A DNA stretch of 64,000 nucleotides from Azadirachta indica (taxonomy: Eukaryota > Streptophyta > Magnoliopsida > Sapindales > Meliaceae): NCBI GenBank assembly GCA_022749755.1, contig CM040452.1, positions 7,830,350 to 7,894,349 on the forward strand, in the 5' to 3' direction. A program made the translations under genes and the position numbers. Shown here one piece after another: positions 10,650 through 22,910 of the stretch. Each line of letters starts with the position of its first letter. The stretch's first letter is position 1. The notes below the pieces were generated by a model. It had not been told where the DNA came from. It saw only the letters and a program-made list of their open reading frames with translations, and ran no database searches.

Positions 10650-12634
10650 CCTTTCTAGTTAGGTTAGCAGGAGAAGCAGCATCTACCATGGTTCCTAGAA
10701 TTCAGTTTCCTTCTTCTTGTTTTCGACAATAGCAGTTTTAAACTGCAAACTTCTATTTTCATTTAATCACTCTGCCTTTTACAACTCCAAATTCTGGAAC
10801 TGAACCCTCGTCTTTGTCCAAACAGTCGCTTAATCAAACTCTTCTTCAAACATTCCTCAAACATAACTGTAAATCATATAACTTCACTTTGAATAAAGTT
10901 CTTTTATTTTTTGATTTCATACTTCATACCCAACCCATTCCTTAAATTTTATCATTCAATATTTTGTTTTTTGCACTTGTTAAACAAAAAAAGCATTATA
11001 ATATTGTTGTTTTGCTTTACAAGAGACTCAATTTAACTGGAGGCTTGGTACTAGATTTATATTCTTTAAACATTATACTTAATTACTGTTGTAATATCAA
11101 TAGGGTTTCTGACGGCTATGTGGTTTTAAGGAGAATTTTGAGAATGGTTTTAGCCCTAACATGACCACATTTATTATTTTGATTAAAGGTTTGTGTATGG
11201 AGCGGAAGGTTTTAGAAGCGACTAAACTGTTCACGAACATGATTGTATTTGGTTGTAAGTCTAATCTTATTTCCAATAGGACTTTGATCAATGGGTTATG
11301 TTTAGCAGTTAATACAAGTCTTGCTCTAAAGGTTTTTGAAGAAATGACTAATGGAAATGTTGTATTTGGTACTATATGTAAGCCTAATATTGTTATTTAT
11401 GGTACTATCATCAACAGGCTTTTGTAAAGATGGGTTTATGGATAAGGCAAAAGAATTATTTTTAGAAATTAAGGGTTCTAGAATTAATCCAAATGTAGTT
11501 ATTTATTGCTCTCTAGTTGATGGTTATTTTTAGAAATGAAGAGTAGCAATGTTAACCATAATGTGGTTGTTTATAACTCTCTAATTCATGGTTTGTGTTG
11601 TATTGGTGATTGGGATGAAGCGAAATGTTTATTTATTGAGATGTTAGATCAAGGGTACAACTTGATGTGGTGTTGACTTTAATGTGATGATTGATGAACT
11701 ATGCAAGAAAGAAAGGATAGATGAAGCAAATGTGTTGTTAGAAATGATGATGCAAAGAAGTGTAACTCTTGAAACAATTACTTACACTATGTTGTTGGAT
11801 GTTTTTTTTGTTTATTAGGCAGATTTTATGATGCTAGAAAGCTCTTTCTTTCAATGACGAGTAAGGCCTGTCAACCTAATGATTATAGTTACAATATTTT
11901 GATCAATGGTTATTATAAAATTGGAGAAGTAGAGGAAGCTATAAGTCTATATTGGGAAATGGTATCAAAAGAAATTAGACTAACATTGTTACATATACCA
12001 CCTTATTAGTTGGCCTTGTGCAGGCAAGTAAGATAAGAGATGCGTAAAAGGTGTTTGACAAGATGAAAGTAAATAAAGTTGTACCCAACTCACGGATGTA
12101 TTCTATTTTAATTGAAGGTCTTTGTAAGAATGGCTATCATTCAAAGGCATTGGAATCATTTGTAATTTAGATAATTGCAACGTTAAGTCGAATATTGAAA
12201 CCATTAATTGTCGTGTTGATGCCTTTTGTAAAGCAAATAGGTTCAAAGCTGCCTATGAGTTCTTTCACAATCTACCTCGTTATCATTTAGTGCCAAATGT
12301 GGTAACATATAGCATCATAATCAATGGGCTTTGTAAAAAAGGACAGTTGGAAAAGGAAAGTGATGTGTTGCTAGATATGAACAAAAAAGATGTGTTTTCA
12401 GATGTAGTTACAGTCAATGCACTTATGCGTGGTTTCTTGAAAAATAATGATATGGAAAAAGTGGTTGAAATTCTTCACAAAATGGTAGAGAAAAAAGTGA
12501 TGCTAGATGAATCCACATTTTCCATACTTATAGAATTACTTGTGAAAAATGAAAAATATTGTGAAAATCTGAATTTGCTTACTTCATTTCTTGTCAAAGA
12601 TTCCATAAAGCTATTAGATGATGAATGTCAATAA
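10650..12634 (+). pseudogene. Rf-like P-class PPR pseudogene (copy 1)
   Basis: Homologous along its whole length to the intact PPR gene at 43867-45945, but on the plus strand. It starts with the counterpart of STMVPRI (ATG at 10688) and ends with a TAA at 12632-12634 in the same position as the intact gene. PPR motifs such as NVVTYSIIINGLCKKGQLEK are plain. Stop codons occur early (near 10727 and 10736, and again before the first PPR), and the frame changes repeatedly, for example near 11160, 11425, 11530, 11665, 11970 and 12160. The longest surviving open piece is 12290-12634, the last three motifs. It could not give a full-length RNA-binding protein. The 3' flank keeps the 16-codon tail described at 12637. 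Confidence 0.93.
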
Positions 12635-12636
12635 GC

Positions 12637-12684
12637 ATGACACCTATTTTCAACAATCTTGCTAATGCAGTGAACTCTTTGAAG
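12637..12684 (+). other. Conserved 16-codon tail after the PPR stop (copy 1), ends at splice donor
   Basis: Two bases after the PPR stop an ATG opens MTPIFNNLANAVNSLK, ending at AAG|gtcagc. The same 48 nt, without indels, follow both other PPR copies (43817-43864 and 58657-58704). It is most likely a 3'-UTR exon of the PPR transcript, or an exon of a gene fused to it. Confidence 0.65.
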
Positions 12685-14829
12685 GTCAGCTTAAAACTAT
12701 ATATCTCGTTGAATTTATATTGGTTGTTGATTGCAATTACACAGTACTTGCTAGAAGTTACAAGTTGGTTATAAAACATGGCCATTAGCCATTGGCTACT
12801 ATTGAGGTGCATATTTTTTAGTTTCTTTATTTTTTTTTCCTTTAAGATTGTGAATAACATTCTTTTTTACAATTTTTTTTGCTATTTGAAGGATAGGCAA
12901 ATGATTTTTTGCTATTTCATATCTAGGGATCTTTCTAGTTTAAATCAAGCAGTGTTGGCCAAACAATATTAAACGCTCATAATCTTTCAAGATTCTTCAA
13001 TGACGAAAATCATAGGACTATAAATGAATCCAAAGGATTCACAAAAATCCAACTGCATGTCAATGGAATATTCTCAAAATCCAACTGCCTATGACGCCAT
13101 GAAAAGAGCATTGATGCTCAAACAATTGAATCCTTCAACTGGTTGGATAGATTTTACAAAGTGGTGGAAATGTGTTTGGTATTTATCTCTATCCAAAAGT
13201 CTGAACTCAGAGGGGTATATAGTTTCTTCTAACAAGCAACAATCTTGAGAATAAAAAATTTAGGTTGTATAGATTCTACAAACTAGTGGATATATCTTTG
13301 GAATTGATCTCTACCCAAAAGTCAAGAACTTAAGAGATATATGCATATTCTCCCAACATGCAACAATCTTGAGAAAAAAGAATTTACAGCTAGTATTCTG
13401 ACTGTCAACTGTGTGTCCACTTCAGTTTTGATTTTTCAGTTAAATATTCTCGTAGTTGTAAGCTTTTGGCTTGTATTCTAAACATTAAAAAGTTTTTTTT
13501 CGATTCTAAATTCGTCCTAATAGTAAGTCATGCACTAATAGTAGCATAATGGTAAGCATTAGGTCCAAATTTTTGGATAAATTTTTAGTGTCATGTTAAT
13601 AAATGATATATGCAATTTGAATATTAAAAAATTAATATAAAAGCATTGATCAATCATCTTATATTGGTTCTAGAATGTAATTTTTCTTTTTAACAGGGAG
13701 AGATTACTTTAAATTGAACGTAAACTTTTAAATAAATTTATAATTATATGTATAATGACAAAAGTAAAAAAGAAAGTTACTATAAAAGTATTTACCAATC
13801 ACTATAATATTGATTTTAGGATAAATTTGACAAATTTTCCCAAATTAGACGCTGATAAATTTTTTATATTTTTTGATTGTTATATATATATATATATATA
13901 TCTACACACGCACACATACACCAATCAACCCATATAGGAGAATTCATTATAAAAATAATTTTCAATGAACCTAAGTTCATGGATTTTAGGACTAACATCA
14001 TTAGCATAGACAGTAATTCATTATATGTTTTGTTATATGCTATTACAATTTCAAATTTTATATTTCATGTTTCGATATTTGTAGTTTAAATATTTATATT
14101 AGATATTCAATTTTATGTGTTAACTGCACTGTTTTAGCTTTTATATTCTATATTTTATATTACATTGGAAAAAATAACTATTAGATTCCTAAAATTTGAT
14201 AAAAATATTTTTATTATATAATATAATTATTTTTAAAATTATTATAACTAATTAGTTCAATAAATTATATTATATATATTCATTAAATTTGATAAAACTT
14301 ATAAAATAAATAATTAAACATATAAATAAATATTTATATTTTTTGATTACATGTAATGCATGGCTAATTAATTTAAAACTCCAGCGTAAAATACAACAAA
14401 ATAATTGTAACAGTTACGTGAAAGCGAGCGTTTATGCCGAACAAGGTAGTGTAACTACAAATATACCCTCGACTTTAAGTTACACAAGCAGAACACATGC
14501 CCTCACATTCATTGACCTCCACGACCACGTCTCACTGCACAATTTACGAAGCACACAAACATAATAGTTAATAGATCCAAGGAGGGGTACAATAGTAAAT
14601 TTACATGTAAAAGCCACCGAAATTCTATTATTCTTCGGCTTCCTCCAACGCGGCCATTACCGTTCAGTTCTGGTGGGCGAACTCTTGAAATTCATTATTT
14701 ATTAGTAGCTAAATCCAAACACGCCCTTATTTCCTTAGAATTGCCCAAACCGAAAGCTCTAGAAATTCTCTTCATCAAACGAAAAGTCACTTTTACAAGG
14801 ATAGGTTTTGCTTCTAAATTGAATCAAGA
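12685..14829. other. Spacer upstream of OEP61 with (TA)n microsatellite
   Basis: No gene supported. A (TA)n run lies at about 13880-13901. The GC-richer stretch 14380-14829 is the likely promoter and 5' leader of the OEP61 gene. No RFC1 exon is recognisable after this PPR copy. Confidence 0.6.
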
Positions 14830-17800
14830 ATGTTTAACGGAATGATGGATCCGGAGATGATCAGATTGGCTCAGGAGCAGATGAGTCGGATGTCACCTGA
14901 TGACTTCGCAAGGATCCAGCAACAGGTACTTTTCTGTTTGTTCTTGTTGAGTTTCGTTTTTTACTGGTTTAAAATTTCGCTTTAGTTAGACCTAAAATTG
15001 AATTTGATTTGAATTATTTTCAAGTGCTTGTTGTATGATCACGTTTGGTAGATATATGTAACGAGTCTTGTGATGCGAAGTTAATAAATTTTCTTTAGAT
15101 TAGGAGGGTTATATATGGTGATCAGGAAAAAAATCGTAGGAGTTCTTCAATTTGTGGTGTGATTAATGATTGTGATTATTTGTTTATTCAAAATGGAGGA
15201 TTTGTTATGGAAGGAATGATTTAAATTGGATAGGATTGTATTTCTTGTCGATTAATTACAATTTCCATATTGCTTTACCAATCATTAATTCGAATATAGA
15301 AACTGATTAAATTAGGCTGTACTTAAAATAATCAATTTTATTTTGGCTAAAAAAATGTCTAATGAAGTTAATCAATGAAGATTTTCATTGGTTGGCTATA
15401 TGAATCCTCAATCCTCTTCAACTATTTCACTTTACCAAGGGTTATTAAGCAAACTTTTGTTTTTCAAAATTAAAATTTGGATGATTTATCTAGTACTGTT
15501 TTGTGCTGTTAGAACTGGGATGCATTCATCAATGTCACAGTGGTTGGCTGTCTCTAGTCTTAAGCTGAACAGAGGGTTAGTGAGGATTTTTATCACCAAT
15601 ACATATCTCACCTTTAGTTTCACACTAGCCCCTGAATTTTAACCAGTATATGAATAATCATATATACTTAGTACATTGTCAAAAAAATATTTTCTGGCCA
15701 AACTTGTGGTATGATCTTAGTAAATTTCCTTATTGCAGAGTGTTTTCATTTTAAATTGAATTGGAGCTAACTGTTTCAAAAAAGAAATTGTATTACTATT
15801 TTTTAGGTTAATCAAACATTTGCTTTTGATAATTTGTTTCTATGTTTGGTCAGTCTTGATTTCTATTATTATGATTTATTTCTGCTTTTCATTAAAAAAA
15901 AGAAAAAGAAAAGAATCTTTCGATAACCCAGACATCCCTTGTTGGATGCTATGGGTTGAAACTTGGGAGTGGGACTGCTTTTAACTGTACAATCTTTAGT
16001 AGTCACAAGACCTTTGGAATTGATTAATTGAGTAGTGGTGGCCCCAAGGGAATTTGAGTATATTAACCTCCATTTGGAATGGGTGGACCCTTTGGAGTTA
16101 TTTTGGGGAATCAAATATTGATTTCTCAATGACAACCAGTACAATCAGATAGAAAATTTGCAAAATAGATATTGCGCCTTTGAAAATCTTCAGAAACATG
16201 AATTGGATGACTTGACTGGTGTTTAATTTGTGTTAGAATAACTAACTACATAGGATAGGAATGGTTTGATGCTATGGTTGCAGGGTTGATGAACTCTCAA
16301 GTTGAAACCATTTTTGTAGCCCAACCATAAAAAGAGAAAACAAAAACTCAAGTTACTTAAAAATGAGTAAATGGTTTACACCCCCATAGATCAACCCTAG
16401 TGAATTAATTTCTTAAGTTCTATTCTGAACACTTAAACTGTTTGACTTAAGTTTTGATTTGAGTACTGAGAACTGATGCGTCAGTAACTTCTAATCACAA
16501 GAAAGTGCATCTTACTTTAGATTAAGTTTCTGAATTTGGTCATTACAAGTATACAACCTGCGTTAATGGTGGTTAATGAATCTTGAGTTTTCCCATGTTT
16601 TGGTTAATTGCTAATCTTCCACTAATTCATAGTTGTAATGGGCCATTGGTAAAGCAGATGATGGCTAATCCAGAGTTGATGAGAATGGCTACAGAAAACA
16701 TGAAGAATATGAGGCCTGAAGACTTGAAACGAGCTGCAGAACAGTTAAATCATAGCCGTCCTGAGGAGATGGCTGAGATTGGCAAGAAAGTGGCTAATGC
16801 CAGTCCTGAAGAGATTGCTGCTATGCGTGCCCGTGTCGATGCCCAAATGAATTACGAACTAAATGCTGCACAGATGTTAAAGAAACAGGTAACTTTGAAG
16901 CATTTCAAGTAAACAAAAAAGAAAAAAGAAAACATATTGTTTTGCTTCTAAGATGTGGGTAAATGATGTATTGAGCTTTTAATAAAACAGCCATGCTTTG
17001 GAGTTGGTTTCCCATGGGATGATTTGTGTAATAAGCCATAGATACATGATATAGATTTGGAGTTAGGTGGGATTATTCACATAGGCACTTTTGAATTAAT
17101 TAGTTCTTATTACTTTGCTACCCTGCAATTATTAATCTGCATAATACTGTAGTATGTATAATTTTAGAGGGCAAGCCTTATATGTTCATTTATATTTGGC
17201 AGGGTAATGAGCTTCACAGCCAGGGAAGATTCGACGATGCCTCAGAAAAATATTTACTTGTAAGTAAGAAATTCGTCATTTCTCATTTTTCTTTCACATG
17301 CTCTTATTATGGTGTATGTTCTTCAAGTTCGTATTAATTTTTTTTCTCCTTTTTAATTACATTAGGCAAAGAAAAACCTACAAGGAATCCATTCCTCCAA
17401 AGGCAAAACACTTCTATTGGCTTGCTCTCTTAACTTGATGTCTTGTTACCTGAAAACCAGGCAGTATGACAAGTGTATAAAAGAAGGGTCTGAGGTATGT
17501 AAATGCCACTTTTCTTGTCTGTTATATTATCATTTGAGATCATTCATGCATGGTTCACACTGTCATTAACACGGAAGAAACAAACTGAGTTTAGCAACAA
17601 ACACAATAAGCAAGTAAAGAATTTTAAGAGTATTAATTTGTATTTTGTAAGAGTAGAGAGTATAAAATGAAAAAGATTTCCTTTGGTCATATTCCAGGTA
17701 TTGGCATCTGATGCCAAGAACATCAAGGCTCTTTATCGAAGGGGTCAAGCTTATAAAGAAATTGGCCGACTGGAAGTAAGATATTCTGTGAACATTAGTG

Positions 17801-20800
17801 ATTTGTTGCCCCTGATTGGCAAATTGTGCTTCTGAAAAGATTTTAAACTTATGTGATATGTGCTTCTGAAATTGTGCAGGATGCTGTCTCTGATTTGAGC
17901 AACGCACATGAATTTTCACCTGAAGACGAAACTATTGCCGATGTCCTAAGGTATGGATTCAACTGGTTTAGGAGCACACAAGGGATGTCTTGTTGAGTCC
18001 CATCACTTATGCTGCTCATGTATTTAATGTTAGCTTAACTGTAGACCTCCTTTGATCATCTTGGTAAGCTATAGGGCAAAAGATGCATTCAGTTTAAATG
18101 ATAGAATGTCATTCGGTATTTTATTTATGGCTTTGAGAAAACATCTCAAAATTGTTCTCCATTATCTTAAGCATAAAGTTTTTATTGCCCCTGTATTAGG
18201 ATTTTATGGTAACGAAATGGTTAAAAAGGAAACTATTTGGTTTTAAATATAACATTTTATATGATGGCAATTGTTGATACAGAGATGCTAAGGAAAGACT
18301 AGCTAAAGAAGGTGGTCATCATGCATCAGGAAGTATGATGTTCTCTTGCTTAAATATTAATATAGTTGATGGTTATGACTTTTCTTTGTTCTCTGCTCCA
18401 CTGCTTAATTATGTATTTCTGTTTCATATTCATTTTTTTTTTTTTGGTTGGTCGGCCCATATTTGATAGGATTAGTAATTGAAGAGATAACTGAGGAAGA
18501 TGAGATGGTGTCTTCTGGAAACAATAAAAGTCCATCCCCAGAATATTCGGTAACACAATCACGGACTGACCTATCTACTAGTGAATGTAGTGCTTACGGT
18601 GGAGGCTTGACAAGTAATCCTGAGTATCTACGGGATTTGAAAGATGATCCAGATTCAATCAGGTTTGTTAGCATCCATTCTTAAATTTTTTGGGGGAAAA
18701 TCTTCTTATGCTTAGTTACCAAATGATGAAGTAAAGCATGAAGCATACGACTATAAGCAAAGATAGTATTCTAGGATAAAGTTCATGAAGCCTCCTCAAG
18801 AAACTTTTCAAATTGAGACTTGAGATCAGACTTGGGAAAGCATTATCTAGTATCATGCATTAAATTCCAAATTTGTAAGAGGCATATGCAGTAAGGAAAT
18901 AAAGCAAGAGTTGGAGGAAGAAGAACCAGAATATGTTGCGTGAATTAGGTAATTGAGTACGAAAAAACGAGAGAGAAAATATGAATGCATGGCATTTAGA
19001 CTTTTGAAAAATGAAAGAGACTAAGGATTGCTTTTATTAGAATGAGCAGTTGGATTAAACCATGGTGAATCCTGGTAGTGATGCATGACCGGATTATCTT
19101 GTTCTTTTAACACAATAGTTTATCGAAATTGGATAGTACTCTGGACGCTGAACTGTTAAAAATTATGCATAAAGAGAGTACTCACTAACTTAGGGCTTCA
19201 GTTTTGCAGTGAGGAACCCCAAATACTGATTATGTTAAAGTAAAAAACTCTATTGCAATTTGGACCTGGGATAGTAGTTGCTTAGCTCATGCTTCCTTTG
19301 GTCCTCTTGATGAGTTTGTCTTTCTGTCCCACTTTCTAAGCTTAAGGTCGATATCTGGCATCATTTACTCGTATATGTAACATGAAGCTTGAACAATGGT
19401 ATCTAGATAGACCATAAAATTATCTGTTGATTTTCATGTACTTAAATTTCATACACCTCAATAATGCGCAATTACAAATTTACCACAATGATTTGAATTT
19501 GTTAGATTACCATCACTGCAATCAGATCTCAAATGATTGATATGATGGTCAAAAAATATTCAAATTGTAACTCGTCCATTTAAAGTTGAAAGTGATTGTC
19601 TTGTCTTTCAGGTTTATTTAATCATTCAACTGTGTTTATTAAATAAGAATGTTTTATTTATTCTTCTTCATTCTTCTGGTGATTCATAGATCATTCCAGA
19701 ATTTCATTTCTGATGCCAATCCTGAAACCCTCACTGCTCTCAGTGGTGGAAAAGCTGGAGAGGTATCTCCTGACATGTTTAAGGCTGCATCAAATATGAT
19801 CAGCAAGATGTCACCTGAAGAACTTCAAAAGATGATTCAAATGGCTTCTTCATTTCAAGGGGAAAATCCATTTGCAAATGGGGGTTCCAAAACTAATTCC
19901 AATAGCTTTAGACCTGGGTCAATTCCTCCAAATGTGACACCTGACATGCTTAAAACAGCTTCTGATATGATGAGTAAGATGTCACCAGAGGATCTTCAGA
20001 AAATGTTTGAAATGACGTCCTCCCTGAAAAACAGGGACTCTGGTCCAGCATTAGCTGTGAACACTGGTGGACCAAGTTCAGATACTGCATCAAGATTATC
20101 AGAACCCAGGGAGAGTTCTGCTGTTAATGGGAATAATATCATTGGTAACCCTAGTTCTTCTGGTAGTTTCTTCCAGAATTCTAGAGCTGGTCCTCAGTCA
20201 AGCTTTTCACCCTCAACTGCTGATTTACAACAGATGAGAAACCAAATGAATGAACCAGCTATGAAGCAGGTATTTATGCTTCTCTTTGTTTTTACTTTTC
20301 AGAGGGTGCTTGTATATGAAAATGAAATTTTACAGCGCAACAATTTAAATCTCTTTTCTTCAATAGCATTGAAGTGATTGAATTCATTACCTTTTTTTTT
20401 TTTAATCTACGATAATCAAATTTTTAGTGATGACTCCATGCTGCATGCAAGCTTTTCATCTTAGAGAATAATGAATTGAGTTAATGTATCTAATTGGCAC
20501 AGGAATGATATCATCTTCTTTAGAAGCTAAAGTATGATCAAAAAAATTTGCAAGACCTTGTATGCTCACTTATGAATGTTTGTTTGCTTGCAAATTGGTA
20601 GATGTTCTCATCAATGATTAAGAATATGAGCCCAGAAATGATGGCAAACATGAGTGAACAGTTTGGAATCAAGCTTTCTCCAGACGATGCGGCAAAATTT
20701 CAACAAACCATGTCATCGTTATCCCCAGATGACTTGGATAGAATGGTAACTTCCTTAGACATATTTACTTTATTCATGAGTATTATTATTGCATTTTTAG

Positions 20801-22073
20801 AACCCAGTTTTAAAAAATTGAGAAGATTTTTAAACAGCCAAGCTGCATGATTAAAGTTGCTTTTAACTTAATTTTTAGAGGTCACAACTTGTATGTTAAC
20901 AGATTTGTATATTAAGATTACAGTATTTGCTCATAATAGGTTACTGCTATCCTCATAAATGTCTAAGTTGTTAATTTTCCTTTTGGTTGTTTAGTAAATG
21001 GATGAAAGTGGACATAGTGTTGAGATTTGTATTCTCTGACATTTTTCTTTAATTTGAAAACTGGTGTGCCATTGCATATTGTTGTTAAGCCATGAGGAAA
21101 GGAAAGCTGGATGAACCAGCCTGATCATCAAATGTTTGCTGCTGTTTTCTTTTCTTATCGCGCTCTTTAGAGACTCATAAACCAAGCACCCAATCCCATT
21201 AGTAGAACCAGCTTTGAATGAGATCTATTGTAAAATGCTACGTGTGGGACTAGTCATTAATGAAGTAGAGCCTTGCAGTTTACTTGATTTAAAAATGCTA
21301 TTGTGTAGTGGATGTAGCGCGAATATTCACCATACGACAAGGATGTCTGGTAGCTAGTTAATATTATGAAGGTGGATATGTATAAATACATTTACTGATT
21401 TTTATCTGGTTCTTGATTTAATTCATTTATTATATTTTTGCCAACATACTCGGTAATCTTTTTGAGTTGCAATAATGACTTTTGATATCCTGAAGTTAGT
21501 GAAGTTTGATGTTAATCTTACATTTAGTGAAGTTTGATGTTAATCTTACATCCAAGTTGTGACAGTGGTTGGGTGTTTGATGTTATATGGATCTGTGTAG
21601 AGAAGTTTAGTCCATATTGTACATGAACTTGGAACAATGCACCAATGGCTTCTATTGTGATAAATTAATGTGGTCCTTGTAGTGATTTGCCGAAAAAAAA
21701 AAAAAAAATTGTGTGAAGAAAAGAAGTTTCATTGGTTAGCAGCTGGAAATATCCTGGGATACCGCCGAATTTTCTCATTATTAAAGGGCTTCTAATTGTC
21801 TTGCTCTTGATTTATTTGTCAACTTTCACTTTTTTCAAATTTTGTGACTTGCAAGGAAATAGTAATATTTACTCTGCATCCACCATGAAATATGTTAATT
21901 ATTTTCTTCTCCTTAAATTGTTGCAGATGCGGTGGGCAGATAGGGTTCAAAGAGGAGTTGAAGGTGTTAAAAAGACAAAGAACTGGTTGCTGGGAAAGCC
22001 TGGTATGATTCTGGCCATATGCATGCTCATCTTGGCTGTGATAGTTCATCGGCTAGGTTTCATTGGTAGTTAG
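14830..22073 (+). CDS. OEP61: Outer envelope protein 61 / TPR7, tail-anchored TPR co-chaperone receptor
   Basis: Family role: TPR protein on the chloroplast outer envelope and ER that binds the C-terminal EEVD of Hsp70/Hsp90 and receives preproteins. Eleven exons join in frame: 14830-14925, 16658-16888, 17203-17259, 17366-17494, 17698-17775, 17880-17950, 18283-18332, 18470-18662, 19690-20269, 20602-20745, 21927-22073. Together they make 592 codons including the stop. All introns are GT-AG. The product starts [17 protein letters not shown]. Residues 1-108 repeat a Met-rich motif (MxxMRPEDL), about 109-220 form three TPRs ([17 protein letters not shown] first), and about 330-540 hold two or three more MSPE(E/D)LQKM helices. 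A single membrane span at about 569-583 lies almost at the C-terminus, so the protein is tail-anchored. The first ATG is supported by the conserved N-terminus. No lesion seen. Arabidopsis OEP61 is slightly shorter. Confidence 0.95.
21496..21551 (+). repeat. 28-bp tandem duplication in the last OEP61 intron
   Basis: The unit beginning TTAGTGAAGTTTGATG occurs twice back to back (21496-21523 and 21524-21551) with no difference seen. Confidence 0.9.
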
Positions 22074-22459
22074 AAAGACTTTCTTTGTACTATACTGCAT
22101 CCTGCACTAGTTTTGAGCCCATAGATGAGGGAGAATTGACTCAAGCAAACTTTTCCTTTCAATAACGTAATTGCTGCAAGCTAAACCAAAGAGCAATGGG
22201 GTACTTGGAGTGAAGAAAAGGATTGGCTGGTTTTGAGCTCAGTAGGTGAAGATAATGCCCATAATTCTTTTTCTATGTCAAATTGTCATTAATCAACGTG
22301 TGTTAGTTGATCCGATTACCACCTTAAAAAATTGAAAATGTGTTTATTTTTGGTGGTTAAGAGTATTTGATAACTATGCGAAAATTTGTAGAGACTCCTT
22401 TTTGTTTTTGTTTTTTCTTTTTCTGTTTTTGTCCGGGCAAAAATTAGTTTGGTATTATT

Positions 22460-22910
22460 CTGTAACATTTCCAGTCTAGATGATACTATGGTTATTCTTT
22501 GTAATTTAGGAATTTACAATTTTTAACTCTCATTTTTCTTGATCTTGTTCTTGAAAAAGTTTGGTTTCTAATTCATATTGGCGTTCATTTGTAAAAGAGA
22601 GAATTTTATGTTACTTGTATAGGTTTTGAAATACACATATTTATAGAATTAGAATATACTACTGACCTGAAAATTAATATTACCAAACATTTTTTTTTTC
22701 AACTTTTCTTTGTAGTGAGCAACAATACCAACTAAATATTTCAGTCCAGATGATAATGGTTATTCTTCGTACTTAAGAATTTATAATATTTAACTTTTAT
22801 TTATTTCAATCTTGTTCTCTACACGAGAGAATTTTATGTTACTTGTACGGGTTTGAAAACAACTTTTGAGTTTATAGAATTAGATCACGGTACTGATCTA
22901 AACATATTTA
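22460..22910 (+). repeat. Diverged tandem duplication downstream of OEP61
   Basis: 22460-22680 and 22735-22910 share, in order, 'ccagtctagatgata / cagtccagatgata', 'atggttattctt', 'gagagaattttatgttactt' and 'tatagaattaga'. No coding potential. Confidence 0.65.

Noticed and set aside
16583..16657. ORF start upstream of OEP61 exon 2
   Set aside because: The ORF reads through the intron acceptor; the real exon starts at 16658 after AG and joins exon 1 in frame.
19649..19689. ORF start upstream of OEP61 exon 9
   Set aside because: Intron sequence rich in Phe/Leu; the exon begins at 19690 in the phase set by exon 8.
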